A model generated the notes under the pieces. The model was not told where the DNA came from, searched no databases, and saw only the letters and a program-made list of their open reading frames with translations. The position numbers and the translations under genes are program-made. A stretch of 57,728 nucleotides of DNA from Bradyrhizobium oropedii (GTDB taxonomy: Bacteria > Pseudomonadota > Alphaproteobacteria > Rhizobiales > Xanthobacteraceae), in the NCBI RefSeq assembly GCF_020889685.1, contig NZ_JACMYO010000029.1, positions 1 through 57,728 of the forward strand, read 5' to 3'. Shown one piece after another: positions 28,259-37,651 of this stretch (position 1 is the stretch's first letter; each line of letters begins with the position of its first letter).

Positions 28259-29230
28259 CTACTCGACCTTGAGGCCGGCGAACTCGACCACCTTCTTCCA
28301 CTTGTCGGTCTCGGCCTTGATGTCGTTGCCGAAGGCGTCCGGCGTCTGGATCAGCGAATCACCGCCGAGCTCGACCAGACGCTTCCTCATATCGGGCTCG
28401 GCGAGCACGGCGTTGATCTCGGTGTTGAGCTTGGTGATCAATTCCTTCGGCGTGTTCTTCGGCGCGCCCATGCCGAACAACGCGCTCGCTTCATAGCCCT
28501 TCACGGTCTCGGCGATCGCCGGCACGTCGGGCAATTGCGAGGAGCGCTCGGCCGTCGTCACGCCGAGCGCGCGCAGCGAGCCGGAACGGATGTGCTGGAT
28601 GATCGAGGGCATATTGTCGAAGATCACCTGCACCTGACCGCCGAGCATGTCGGTGATCGCAGGCGCGGCGCCGCGATACGGCACGTGCTGCATCTTGCAG
28701 CCGGTCATCGACATGAACATCTCGCCGGAGAGATGCACCGAGGTGCCGTTGCCGGACGATGCCATGTTCACCTTGCCGGGATTGGCCTTCACATACTCGA
28801 TGAACTCGGCGACGTTCTTCGCCGGCACGTCCTTGTTGACGGTCATCACGTTCGGCACGCGGTTGAAAGAGGCAACCGGCGCGACGTCGCGCACGAAGTT
28901 GAACTTCAGATTGGCGTAGAGCGAGGCGTTGATGTAGTTCGCCGGATTGACCAGCAGCACGGTGTAGCCGTCCGGCTCGGCGTTGATCGCAGCCTCGGTG
29001 CCGATATTGTTGCCGGCGCCCGGCTTGTTCTCGATCACGAATTGCTGCCCGAGCTTCTCCGACAGCCGCTGCCCGATCAGGCGCGCGATGATGTCGGTGG
29101 CGCCGCCCGGCGGATAGCCCACGATCCAGCGCACCGGCCGCGCCGGATAGTCGGCTGCGGAAGCACGGCCGATCGCGAAGGTCGAAATCCCCGACCCGAT
29201 CAGGCCCAGCGCGGCGCGGCGTGAAATCAT
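28259..29230 (-). CDS. Bug/TctC-family periplasmic substrate-binding protein
   Basis: A 323-aa extracytoplasmic receptor of the tripartite tricarboxylate transporter type. It begins with a Tat-like leader 'MISRRAALGLIGSGISTFA'. Family marks are 'PVRWIVGYPPGGATDIIARL', 'FVIENKPGAGNNIGTEAA', 'MASSGNGTSVHLSGEMF', 'VPYRGAAPAITDMLGGQV' and the Asp-containing binding loops. GGGAGAG lies before ATG 29230. No tctA or tctB membrane genes are adjacent, so it is an orphan receptor, as most Bug proteins are. The ligand, usually a carboxylate or nicotinate-like compound, cannot be told. Confidence 0.94.
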   Translation of the reverse strand: MISRRAALGLIGSGISTFAIGRASAADYPARPVRWIVGYPPGGATDIIARLIGQRLSEKLGQQFVIENKPGAGNNIGTEAAINAEPDGYTVLLVNPANYINASLYANLKFNFVRDVAPVASFNRVPNVMTVNKDVPAKNVAEFIEYVKANPGKVNMASSGNGTSVHLSGEMFMSMTGCKMQHVPYRGAAPAITDMLGGQVQVIFDNMPSIIQHIRSGSLRALGVTTAERSSQLPDVPAIAETVKGYEASALFGMGAPKNTPKELITKLNTEINAVLAEPDMRKRLVELGGDSLIQTPDAFGNDIKAETDKWKKVVEFAGLKVE

Positions 29231-29417
29231 GAAGTCTCTCCCAATCCAGCAGGGTTCGGCCCCCTGCCCGTTTCTGTTGCGTTGCATGCGGCGCGATTCT
29301 AACAAACAATGCGTGATGCGGCCAGTGCGACACGTGCGCACCGACCGCGACGAAAGACTAAGCTGCGGCTCTGATTGCATCAGAACCGAACGCGTTCGGG
29401 ACCGAAAAGGATCGATC

Positions 29418-29837
29418 ATGTCCGTCAAGGTGAATGGGCTCGACCATCTCGTGATCAACGTCACCGATGTCGTGCGCTCGGTTGCCTGGTACAGCAGGAT
29501 CCTCGGCATGGAGGTGAAGGTGTTCGACCCCGGCAAGGGCAAGACGCCGCGCACCTCGCTGGTGTTCGGCAACCAGAAGATCAACGTGCGGCCGCGCGAT
29601 GCCGACAAGGTGGAATGGTTCACCGCCGATCACGAAGCGGCCGGCAGCGACGATCTCTGCTTCCTCACCGCGAGCACGCCGGACGAGGTGGTCGCGCATC
29701 TGAAGGCCAATGGCGTCAAGATCGAGGAAGGTCCGGTCGCCAAGCAGGGCGCGCGCGGCACGCTGCGCTCGGTGTATTGCCGCGACCCCGACGGCAGCCT
29801 GATCGAGATCTCGTCGTATGAACGAGACCCAACCTAG
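29418..29837 (+). CDS. VOC (glyoxalase/dioxygenase-fold) family protein
   Basis: A 139-aa single-module vicinal-oxygen-chelate protein. 'LDHLVINVTDVVRSVAWYSRILGM' gives the first metal His, and 'SVYCRDPDGSLIEISSYE' gives the C-terminal Glu in the usual spot. This pattern is shared by glyoxalase I-like, fosfomycin-resistance-like and extradiol-dioxygenase-like proteins, so the exact reaction is open. It is divergent from the Bug gene and upstream of an acyl-CoA synthetase. Confidence 0.9.
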   Translation: MSVKVNGLDHLVINVTDVVRSVAWYSRILGMEVKVFDPGKGKTPRTSLVFGNQKINVRPRDADKVEWFTADHEAAGSDDLCFLTASTPDEVVAHLKANGVKIEEGPVAKQGARGTLRSVYCRDPDGSLIEISSYERDPT

Positions 29838-30043
29838 CGATCGTTCGTCATTGCGCGCGAGCGCGTGCGTGGATGCGCGCCGGATCACAGGCACCGCCAA
29901 CGGATCCACCTCTTCCGCGCGGCGGAACGGATAGCTTCAGCGCAACATTGCTCTGCAAATCCTGATTTGCTCTCGGCGCACGCCGATGGCAGAACTGCTC
30001 CCAACCAAGATCAAGGGTGGCCGCCAAGGCCGCGGGAGGACAT

Positions 30044-31624
30044 ATGACCAGTTCAAAAGCAGTGCCGGGAATCGTCGGACCGTTTGCCGGGCTCGACGTG
30101 CCATGGCTGCTGAGAATGCGCGCCGAGGTGCGCCGCGATCATCCATTCCTGATCTGGGCACCGTTCGACGCGCCGGCGCGGCACTGGAGCTACGGCGAAT
30201 TCCATGAGCGGGTCGGCGCGCTAGCCGCGGGCCTCGCCAAACGCGGCATCAGGCAAGGCGACTATGTCCTGATCCATCTCGACAATTGCATCGAGGCGAT
30301 CATGTCATGGTTCGCCTGTGTCGAGCTTGGCGCCATCGCCGTCACCACCAACACCCGCTCGGCGGCAGCCGAGATCGAATATTTTGCCGGCCATTGCGGC
30401 GCGGTCGCCGCGATCACCCAGCCAGCCTATGCCGAATTGATATCAGCCAACTGCAAGGGGCTGCGCTGGATCGCGGTGACCTCGCACGATGCGGGCCAGG
30501 CGCCGGCGCAGGCGCCCGCGCGCGGCGACAGCTTTGAAGCGCTGTTTGCCGACAGCGCCGACCGGCCACAGCGCGCGACCGATCCGCTCGCGCCGTGCAG
30601 CGTGCAATACACCTCCGGCACCACATCGCGGCCGAAGGCGGTGCTGTGGACGCATGCCAATGCGCTGTGGGGCGCCAAGATCAACGCCGCGCATCAGGAC
30701 CTGCACGCCTTTGACGTGCACCAGACCTATCTGCCGCTGTTTCACACCAACGCGCTGGCCTATTCGATGCTGGCGATCCTGTGGGTCGGCGGCACCTGCG
30801 TGATCCAGCCGCGCTTCTCGGCCAGCCGCTTCTGGCCGGTGGCGCTCGAGCACGGCTCGACCTGGACCTCGACGATTCCGTTCTGCATGAAGGCGCTGCT
30901 GGAGCACGAGGTGCCGAAGCATCACAAGTTCCGGCTCTGGGGCACCGCCGTGAACGCGCCGCCGGCATTCGCGATGTTCGGCATCAAGATCATCGGCTGG
31001 TGGGGCATGACCGAGACCATCACCCACGGCATCATCGGCGAGGTCGATCAGCCGAACCCGCCGATGTCGATCGGCCGCGCCGCGCCGGAATACGAAATCC
31101 GCATCACCAACGATGACGGCACGCCGACCGGCGTCGGCGAGACCGGCAATCTCCTGATCAAGGGCATTCCCGGCCTGTCGCTGTTCGCCGAATATCTGCA
31201 CAACGAGAAGGCCACGCGCGAGAGCTTTGACGAGCACGGTTACTTCATCACCGGCGACCGTGTCACGATGCTGGAGCGCGGCTATCTCAAGTTCGGCGAC
31301 CGCTCCAAGGACATGCTGAAGGTCGGCGGCGAGAATGTCGCGGCCTCCGAGATCGAGCAGGTGATCGCCGTGGTGCCGGGCGTCCGCGAGGCCGCGGTGG
31401 TGGCGAAGAAGCATCCGATGCTGGACGAGGTGCCGGTCGTCTTCATCATCCCGCAAAGCGGCGTCGCCGCCTTGCCGGCCGACCTGCACGACAAGGTCAT
31501 GACCGCCTGCCGCTCCGCGCTCGCCGACTTCAAGGTGCCGCGGGAAATCCGCTTCGTCGACGAGATGCCGCGCTCGACACTGGAGAAGGTCGCGAAGGCG
31601 GAATTGCGGAAGATGCTGGAGTAA
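30044..31624 (+). CDS. AMP-dependent acyl-CoA synthetase
   Basis: A 526-aa adenylate-forming enzyme that activates a carboxylic acid to its CoA thioester using ATP. The start at 30044 has GGGAGGA upstream. Motifs: P-loop 'YTSGTTSRPKAVLWTH' (~residues 188-203, with Ser where Gly is usual), 'GWWGMTETITHG', 'GYFITGDRVTML' with the hinge Asp, and the catalytic lysine in 'RSTLEKVAKAEL' at the C-terminus. The spacing between the P-loop and 'GWWGMTET' is normal. The substrate is unknown. Neighbours (Bug receptor, P450, VOC) suggest uptake and breakdown of an aromatic or aliphatic acid, but this is inference. Confidence 0.93.
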   Translation: MTSSKAVPGIVGPFAGLDVPWLLRMRAEVRRDHPFLIWAPFDAPARHWSYGEFHERVGALAAGLAKRGIRQGDYVLIHLDNCIEAIMSWFACVELGAIAVTTNTRSAAAEIEYFAGHCGAVAAITQPAYAELISANCKGLRWIAVTSHDAGQAPAQAPARGDSFEALFADSADRPQRATDPLAPCSVQYTSGTTSRPKAVLWTHANALWGAKINAAHQDLHAFDVHQTYLPLFHTNALAYSMLAILWVGGTCVIQPRFSASRFWPVALEHGSTWTSTIPFCMKALLEHEVPKHHKFRLWGTAVNAPPAFAMFGIKIIGWWGMTETITHGIIGEVDQPNPPMSIGRAAPEYEIRITNDDGTPTGVGETGNLLIKGIPGLSLFAEYLHNEKATRESFDEHGYFITGDRVTMLERGYLKFGDRSKDMLKVGGENVAASEIEQVIAVVPGVREAAVVAKKHPMLDEVPVVFIIPQSGVAALPADLHDKVMTACRSALADFKVPREIRFVDEMPRSTLEKVAKAELRKMLE

Positions 31625-31643
31625 GAACGGCGCTTTGCCTCGC

Positions 31644-31729
31644 CGTCATTGCGAGCGAAGCGAAGCAATCCACCGCTCAGCATACGCTGAAGTATGGATT
31701 GCTTCGTCGCTTCGCTCCTCGCAATGACG
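31644..31729. repeat. Palindromic repeat CGTCATTGCGAGCGAAGCG...CGCAATGACG
   Basis: CGTCATTGCGAGCGAAGCG and GAAGCAATCCA are mirrored by TGGATTGCTTC...GCTCCTCGCAATGACG. It is an 86-bp long hairpin between convergent genes. A second copy lies at 33129-33213. Confidence 0.88.
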
Positions 31730-31737
31730 CGAAGTTC

Positions 31738-33027
31738 TCAATTCACCTCGAACCGGATCGGCAGCTTTTTCGGGCCGCTGACGAAGTAGGCCTGCGTCAT
31801 CTTCACCTCGCCGTCGAGCGAGAGCGATTTCAGGTGCGGCAGCAGCTCCTCGAACAGGATGCGCATCTCGAGCTTGGCCAGATACTGGCCGAGGCAGAGA
31901 TGCGCGCCATAGCCGAATGCGACATGGCGGTTGGGCTTGCGGTCGCTGCGGAAGCGATCGGGATCCTCGAACACCTCCTCGTCGCGATTGCCCGAGGCGT
32001 AGCACAGCATCAGCCAGTCGCCCTTGGCGATTCTGCGGCCGCCGAGCTCGGTATCCGCGGTAGCCGAGCGCATGAAATGCTTGACCGGCGTCATCCAGCG
32101 GATCGACTCGTCGACCAGGCCCGGGATCAGTTCCGGGTTGGCCTTCACCTTGGCGAATTCGGCGGGGTCCCTGGCCAGCGCCCAGATCGCGCCCGCGGTC
32201 GAGGATGAGGTGGTGTCGTGGCCCGCAGTTGCGACGATCATGTAATAGCTGGTCTGATCGTGCTCCGGCATGTAGTCGCCGCCGATCTTCGCGTTGGCGA
32301 TGACGGTGGCGAGATCGTCGCGCGGATTCTGGCGGCGATCGTCGGTGATCTTGCGGAAATACGCCGAGAAGTCGGCGACGATCGCCTGCAACATCGCCGA
32401 GACCTGTTCCGCGCTCAGCGCCTCGCGGACGCGCGCCGTATCCGGATCCTGCGGGCCGAACAGCTCCTGCGTCAGCTTGAGCATGCGCGGCTCGTCCGCC
32501 TCGGGCACGCCGAGGATCTCCATGATGACGTGCAGGGGATAGCCGAGCGCAACGTCCTCGACGAAATCGCAGGCGCCGCCGCGGTCGAGCATGCGCTGCA
32601 CCGTGGCCCGCGCGATCTCGCGAACGCGGCCTTCGAACTTGCCGAGATTGGCCGGCATGAACCAGCCCTGCGTCAGCGCGCGATATTTCGGATGGTCGGG
32701 CGCATCCATCTGCACCAGCGAGCGCACCAGATTGGGCCCACCGGTGATCTTGCGCACCCGCTCCTCGAGCGCCTGGTTGGTCAGCGTGGTCGGCCGATCG
32801 GCGTTGTGGAACAGGTCGTTCTGGCGACTGATCGCCTGGATATGGGCGTGCTTGGTCACCACCCAGAACGGATCAAACTTGTCCGGCCGCGCGATCCCGA
32901 GCGGATTGTTGGCGCGCAGCCAGCGATAGCTGTCGTGGATGCGGTCGTCGGCATAGGCGACCGGATCGACGAGGGTTGCCGCGATGTTGGCGGGGATGTC
33001 GAGATCCCCGGTCGTTGCCGTGTCCAT
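31738..33027 (-). CDS. Cytochrome P450
   Basis: A 429-aa soluble P450 monooxygenase. The I-helix shows 'VATAGHDTTSSSTAG', the K-helix ExxR is 'DESIRW', and the heme-binding loop is 'HVAFGYGAHLCLGQYLAKLE' with the axial cysteine. I start at ATG 33027, which has TGAGGA upstream, not at the ATG nine codons earlier. By overall look it resembles bacterial steroid/terpene/fatty-acid P450s (CYP124/125/142-like side), but this is not certain. No ferredoxin or reductase gene is adjacent, so it needs redox partners from elsewhere. Confidence 0.95.
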   Translation of the reverse strand: MDTATTGDLDIPANIAATLVDPVAYADDRIHDSYRWLRANNPLGIARPDKFDPFWVVTKHAHIQAISRQNDLFHNADRPTTLTNQALEERVRKITGGPNLVRSLVQMDAPDHPKYRALTQGWFMPANLGKFEGRVREIARATVQRMLDRGGACDFVEDVALGYPLHVIMEILGVPEADEPRMLKLTQELFGPQDPDTARVREALSAEQVSAMLQAIVADFSAYFRKITDDRRQNPRDDLATVIANAKIGGDYMPEHDQTSYYMIVATAGHDTTSSSTAGAIWALARDPAEFAKVKANPELIPGLVDESIRWMTPVKHFMRSATADTELGGRRIAKGDWLMLCYASGNRDEEVFEDPDRFRSDRKPNRHVAFGYGAHLCLGQYLAKLEMRILFEELLPHLKSLSLDGEVKMTQAYFVSGPKKLPIRFEVN

Positions 33028-33128
33028 GATCGTCCTCACCCAAGCATCGGTCATGCCGATGATCGCCGAAATCTAGGCGGAGGTAAGGACGGGGACTTGC
33101 GTTGATTGGCTAAACTCGTCACCTCGCC

Positions 33129-33213
33129 CGTCATTGCGAGCGAAGCGAAGCAATCCATCGCGCCACAAGCGGCGGCATGGATTGCTTCGTCGCTATCGCT
33201 CCTCGCAATGACG
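33129..33213. repeat. Second copy of the CGTCATTGCGAG palindromic repeat
   Basis: Same family as 31644-31729, again with outer arms CGTCATTGCGAG/CTCGCAATGACG and inner CAATCCAT/ATGGATTG. The two copies bracket the P450 gene. The copy also lies 15 nt beyond the stop of the HD-GYP gene. Confidence 0.88.
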
Positions 33214-33228
33214 ACGCGGTAAAAGCGC

Positions 33229-34326
33229 TCAATAATGCCCGAATGCCACCGGGCGGAACGCCTGCAGCAATTGCTGGTCGAGCTTGCCACCCATCTCCTC
33301 CATCATGGAGAAGGCCTTGGCGTGGGTGAACTGCAGCCGGTAGGCGCGCTTCTCGACGAGCGCGGCATAGACATCGACGATCGTGGTGACGCGGACGATG
33401 TCGCTGATCTGGTTGCCGCTGAGGCCGTTCGGATAGCCGGTGCCGTCGAGGAATTCGTGATGATGCAGGATCACGTCGAGCATTTCAGGCGGGAAGCCGC
33501 CCTGCGCGGACAGCGCCTCGTAGCCACGACGCGGATGCTCGCGCATCTCGGCCATTTCCTCGACCGTGAATGCGCCGGGCTTGTCGAGCAGCGCGACCGG
33601 AACGAACGCCTTGCCGACATCGTGCAGCAGCGCGGCGCGGGCGAGACGGCGCTGATCGTCCTCGCGCATCCCGAGATGCTGCGAGAATGCGACCGCGAAG
33701 CCGGTCACGAACAGGCAGTGACGATAGGTCTCCTGGTGATGGCAGCCCACGGTGGTCAGCCATTCGCGCAGCGAGTTGTGCTTGATCGCCTTGAGGATCT
33801 TGTTCTCGGCGGCAACGATGTCCTCGAACTTGAGCGGCTCGCCGGCGCGCATCCGCTCGAACATCTTGACCATCACGCCATGCGCGGCTTCGACGCCGCG
33901 GTTGAGCGCCTTGCCGCGGTCGGTCTCGTCGTAACCGCTGTTGTCGGGAAATGCGGCGCGGATGCGCTGCAGGATGCCGCGTGCATCGAACGGCCGCGAA
34001 ATCGTGTCGGTGGCGCCGAGCGCCCAGGCCTGCATCGAGGCGTGATGCAGCGCATCCGCCAGCACGAACAGCCGCGGCATCTCGCGATAGGCATCGGTCT
34101 GCAACTTGGCGCGGACCATTTGCACGGCCTCGGGCGAGCGCAGATTGATGTCGACGACAATGCCGGAGAGATCGCGGGCCGGCTGCTCGGGAATGTCGGA
34201 CGTCGGAACGGTATCGACCTCGCCCACCGAGCGCAGGATGCTGGCGAGTTCGTTGCTTTGATCGCTTCGATCTGACGCCAGCAGGAGACGGCGCTTCGAA
34301 GTCTGGTTGTTGGCCAAGGCAGTCAT
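33229..34326 (-). CDS. HD-GYP domain protein, putative c-di-GMP phosphodiesterase
   Basis: A 365-aa cytoplasmic protein. Residues ~1-125 look like a receiver-type domain ('GIVVDINLRSPEAVQMVRAKL', 'VLADALHHASMQAWALGATD') whose phospho-acceptor context is degenerate. The C-terminal ~200 residues are HD-GYP: 'AALLHDVGKAFVP' (HD) and 'HHHEFLDGTGYPNGL' (HHExxDGxGYP), all key residues present, so c-di-GMP hydrolysis is likely by family. It is monocistronic. Confidence 0.92.
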   Translation of the reverse strand: MTALANNQTSKRRLLLASDRSDQSNELASILRSVGEVDTVPTSDIPEQPARDLSGIVVDINLRSPEAVQMVRAKLQTDAYREMPRLFVLADALHHASMQAWALGATDTISRPFDARGILQRIRAAFPDNSGYDETDRGKALNRGVEAAHGVMVKMFERMRAGEPLKFEDIVAAENKILKAIKHNSLREWLTTVGCHHQETYRHCLFVTGFAVAFSQHLGMREDDQRRLARAALLHDVGKAFVPVALLDKPGAFTVEEMAEMREHPRRGYEALSAQGGFPPEMLDVILHHHEFLDGTGYPNGLSGNQISDIVRVTTIVDVYAALVEKRAYRLQFTHAKAFSMMEEMGGKLDQQLLQAFRPVAFGHY

Positions 34327-34536
34327 GACATCCCCGTCGCGGTAACGACCGACGCTGGACGCTACCGGACGATGCGTTCCCTCCGGCTTAATGGGGATGC
34401 TGAACGACGGTTAAGCGCAATGGATACAATTTGAGGGATCGTCGAATCCACCAGTGAAATCAGGCCGGCCCGAAATAAAAGCGGCCGGACGCATCGCCTG
34501 CGAATCATGAATTATTTCCGGCTCCAGCGCGGCGCA

Positions 34537-34572
34537 AAGAAAAACGCCGGAGAGCTTTACGCTCTCCGGCGT
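34537..34572 (-). terminator. Rho-independent terminator of the molybdenum hydroxylase operon
   Basis: On the minus strand, ACGCCGGAGAGC-loop-GCTCTCCGGCGT is a perfect 12-bp stem followed by TTTTTCTTT, 18 nt beyond the stop of the large-subunit gene. Confidence 0.85.
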
Positions 34573-34590
34573 CCTCATTCGTTCAGGCCA

Positions 34591-36876
34591 TTACGCCTTC
34601 ATCGCAGCCTTTACCGCTTCCGCGGTGATCGGCAGGCCCCGGACGCGGGCGCCGACTGCGTTGAAGACGGCGTTGCCGATCGCCGGCGCCACCACCGTCA
34701 CGGCGGGCTCGCCGACGCCGGTCGCCTTCTCACCATTGGCGATGACGTTGACCGCGACTTCCGGCAGCTGGCTCATCCGAAGCGGCGTGTAGCTGTCGAA
34801 GTTGGTCTGCTCGATGCCGCCGTCCTTCAACGTCGCCTTCTCGAACAGCGCGAGTGACATGCCCCACAGCGCCGCGCCCTCGACCTGGGCCCGGATGCCA
34901 TCGGGATTCACCTGCGTACCAACGTCGGTCGCAACCGTCAGCTTCTTCACCGTCACCTCGCCCGAGGGGGCGACTGCGACGTGGGCGACGCAGGCGGTCC
35001 AGCTCGCCGTGGCGCGCTCCTGCGACGACACGCAGGCCACGCCCATGCCTTCGCCCTTGGGCAGCTGCTTGGTGCCGTAGCCGGCGAGACCCATCGCAGC
35101 GAGCAAGGTGTTGCGGAGACGCTGCGCGCCGCCGTCATTCTTGCCCTTGCCGTCGAGCAACGAGATGCGGAGCTGTGCCGGGTCCTTGCCGGTCGCATGC
35201 GCGATCTCGTCGACCATGCTTTCGATCGCCCAGAAGGTCCAGCCCGGCGCCACCGAACGGAGCTGACCCGACGGGGTGGCGTTGTGCGCCATCTCGTTCT
35301 TGATCGCCCGCACATAGTGGTTGGGCACGGTGTAGAAGAAGTCCGCTCCGTTCACCGTGAAAGCATCGAGCGGCCCCTTCTTGTCGACCGAGGGCGACAG
35401 GAAGTCGGGGATGCCCCAACGCTGGGTCGGCCAGGCCGAGACGACATCGTGGCTCAATGCGACGAGCTTACCGTCGCCGTCCACGCCGGCCTTCACCTTC
35501 TGGAAGGTCAATGGACGCGAGAAATCCATCGTCATGTCGTTCTCGCGCGTGTAGATGACCTTGACCGGCTTGCCGACGGCCTTCGCCGCCTGCACCGCGG
35601 GCACCATCATGTCGGCGTCGAGACGCCGGCCGAAGCCGCCGCCCAGCCACGTCTGGTGCATCACCACGAACTTCGGATCGATCCCGGCGGCGCCGGCTGC
35701 GATCGCGCCGGAGCGTGTCGCGAACTGGTTGCCGGAATAGATGTGCAGGATGTCGCCCTTGAACTCCGCGGTGGCGTTCATCGGCTCCATCGGCGCGTGG
35801 ATATTGATGTTGGTGGTGTACTCCGCCTCCAACACCTTGGCCGCCGAGCCGAAGGCCGCATCCGGATCGCCGTCCTTGACGAAGAACTGGCCGGAATCGC
35901 TCAGCCCCTGAAGCCGCTTGGCTTCAGTCAGCAGCGATTCGCTCGACGCTTTTGCATTCGGGCCGCCATCGTAGCTGATCTTCAGCGCCTCGGCGGCTTT
36001 CTTCGCCTGCGCATAGGTGCTGGCGACCGCGACGACCCAACCGGTCGTGGTTGTGGTCTTGTCGTCCAGGGTGACGGCCTTGATGAAGCCCGGCAGCTTC
36101 TTGGCCGCGCTATCGTCGACCGACTTCACGGTGGCACCGTAGCGGACCGGCGGAGTGACCAGCGCGCCGTAGACCATGCCCGGCAACATCGTGTCGATGC
36201 CGTACTTGGCCGTGCCGTTGACCTTCAACGGAATGTCGAGCTGCGGCACCGAGACGCCGATCATGGTGTACTGGTCGGGCGTCTTCAGCTTGATCGCCTT
36301 CAGATCATCCGCCGTGAAGGTCTTGGTCGCCTTGCCGCTCTTCACGACGTCGGCGAACGACATCGACTTCTTCGACTTCGGATGGCTGATCGTCGACGCG
36401 CGCACCACCAGCTCACCGGCCGGCACGCCCATCGAAGCGGCAGCCGCCTCGGTCAATGCGATACGGCCGGCAGCGCCGGCGCGACTCATGGCGTCGAAGT
36501 TCATCATCGTCGACCAGCTGCCGCCGGTGATCTGCGCGCCCAGCACGGGATCGTTGTACTTCGGGTCGTTGGAGGCGAGCTGGACCCGCATGTCCTTCCA
36601 GTTCGCGCCGAGCTCTTCGGCCACGATCTGCGCCATGGTCGAGGCGACGTGCTGGCCCATGTCGGCCTTGCCGCAGGTCACCGTGACGAGGCCATCAGGC
36701 GTGATCGAATACCAGACGCTCGGCTCGAAGTGGGCGGGTGCGGGCGCTGCGAGCGCGTGATCGACGCCGGACGCGGCGTAGCCGAGCACGAGGCCGGTTG
36801 CAGCGGTGCCGACCAGGAAGGAACGGCGGCTGAGATCGGTCGCCTCAGGGGCGAGACTCTTCACGTGCTTGTTCAT
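34591..36876 (-). CDS. Molybdenum hydroxylase large subunit (isoquinoline 1-oxidoreductase beta type)
   Basis: A 761-aa enzyme of the xanthine-oxidase superfamily that hydroxylates aromatic or aldehyde carbons with water. It begins '[23 protein letters not shown]', a Tat signal, so the complex is exported folded. Marks include '[21 protein letters not shown]', '[19 protein letters not shown]', '[15 protein letters not shown]' and the C-terminal active-site Glu in '[16 protein letters not shown]'. The long frame upstream of 36876 is shadow of the small subunit. It overlaps the iron-sulfur gene by 4 nt. No medium FAD subunit is present, as expected for this two-subunit class, which passes electrons to a cytochrome encoded elsewhere. 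Confidence 0.95.
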   Translation of the reverse strand: MNKHVKSLAPEATDLSRRSFLVGTAATGLVLGYAASGVDHALAAPAPAHFEPSVWYSITPDGLVTVTCGKADMGQHVASTMAQIVAEELGANWKDMRVQLASNDPKYNDPVLGAQITGGSWSTMMNFDAMSRAGAAGRIALTEAAAASMGVPAGELVVRASTISHPKSKKSMSFADVVKSGKATKTFTADDLKAIKLKTPDQYTMIGVSVPQLDIPLKVNGTAKYGIDTMLPGMVYGALVTPPVRYGATVKSVDDSAAKKLPGFIKAVTLDDKTTTTTGWVVAVASTYAQAKKAAEALKISYDGGPNAKASSESLLTEAKRLQGLSDSGQFFVKDGDPDAAFGSAAKVLEAEYTTNINIHAPMEPMNATAEFKGDILHIYSGNQFATRSGAIAAGAAGIDPKFVVMHQTWLGGGFGRRLDADMMVPAVQAAKAVGKPVKVIYTRENDMTMDFSRPLTFQKVKAGVDGDGKLVALSHDVVSAWPTQRWGIPDFLSPSVDKKGPLDAFTVNGADFFYTVPNHYVRAIKNEMAHNATPSGQLRSVAPGWTFWAIESMVDEIAHATGKDPAQLRISLLDGKGKNDGGAQRLRNTLLAAMGLAGYGTKQLPKGEGMGVACVSSQERATASWTACVAHVAVAPSGEVTVKKLTVATDVGTQVNPDGIRAQVEGAALWGMSLALFEKATLKDGGIEQTNFDSYTPLRMSQLPEVAVNVIANGEKATGVGEPAVTVVAPAIGNAVFNAVGARVRGLPITAEAVKAAMKA

Positions 36877-37364
36877 GTGGCCCTCCGCTCGGATCCGGTG
36901 GCCGATGCGGTGCGCATATCGGACGCAGCGCGCATGATCGCCTTCTGGATTCGTGAATAGGTCATGCAACGGCAGAGATTGCCGTCCATATGCGCGACCA
37001 CTTCTTCCTTCGTCGGGTTGGTGTTCTTCGACAGCAGCGCTGCCGCCTGCATGATCTGGCCGGACTGACAGTAGCCGCATTGCGGCACCTGCTCGGCGAC
37101 CCAGGCCTTCTGCAAGGGATGTTCGCCCTTGGCGGAGAGACCTTCGATGGTGGTGATCTTCTTGCCGACGGCGTCGGCGAGCGAGGTCTGGCAGGACCGC
37201 ACCGCTTCGCCGTTGACGTGAACCGTGCAGGCGCCACAGAGACCGGCGCCGCAACCGAATTTGGTGCCCGTCATCTGCAATTGCTCGCGGATGACCCAAA
37301 GCAGCGGCGTGTCACTGGCCGCCTCGACGGACATATTCCGTCCGTTGATATTGAGATTTGGCAT
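36873..37364 (-). CDS. Molybdenum hydroxylase [2Fe-2S] small subunit
   Basis: A 163-aa electron-transfer subunit. The N-terminal plant-type ferredoxin domain has '[18 protein letters not shown]' and a fourth Cys in 'VRSCQTSL'. The C-terminal helical domain has '[12 protein letters not shown]' and '[13 protein letters not shown]'. Together they bind two [2Fe-2S] clusters. It is the first gene of the operon and precedes the large subunit with a 4-nt overlap. It has no own signal and would be co-exported with the large subunit through its Tat signal (family knowledge). Confidence 0.96.
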   Translation of the reverse strand: MPNLNINGRNMSVEAASDTPLLWVIREQLQMTGTKFGCGAGLCGACTVHVNGEAVRSCQTSLADAVGKKITTIEGLSAKGEHPLQKAWVAEQVPQCGYCQSGQIMQAAALLSKNTNPTKEEVVAHMDGNLCRCMTYSRIQKAIMRAASDMRTASATGSERRAT

Positions 37365-37651
37365 CTCTCTCCCCTTCCGGTGGCGGAAGCCGCTTACGGC
37401 GGCAACTCACTGTTGGGTCATGGCTGGCGCCCACCGGGTAAGCGACAGTTGCCAAAACAATGGTCCGGTTCCCGGCTGGAGGCAATCCAATTTGGAATTG
37501 CTCGAAAGGAATAAATTTCGGAAACTGCCGGTTGTGCGATGCGGCAACGGCATGAAGCTTTTGAAATGCCAGCATTGATGCCGTATCGATGGCTCCTACC
37601 AAGGTCGGTAGCGTCGCCGAACCTGACGTCGACAACAGAAGGAGCCCGTCA

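Noticed and set aside
28491..29333. Alternative frame over the Bug receptor gene
   Set aside because: The residue pattern is typical of an out-of-frame reading of the well-supported receptor gene.
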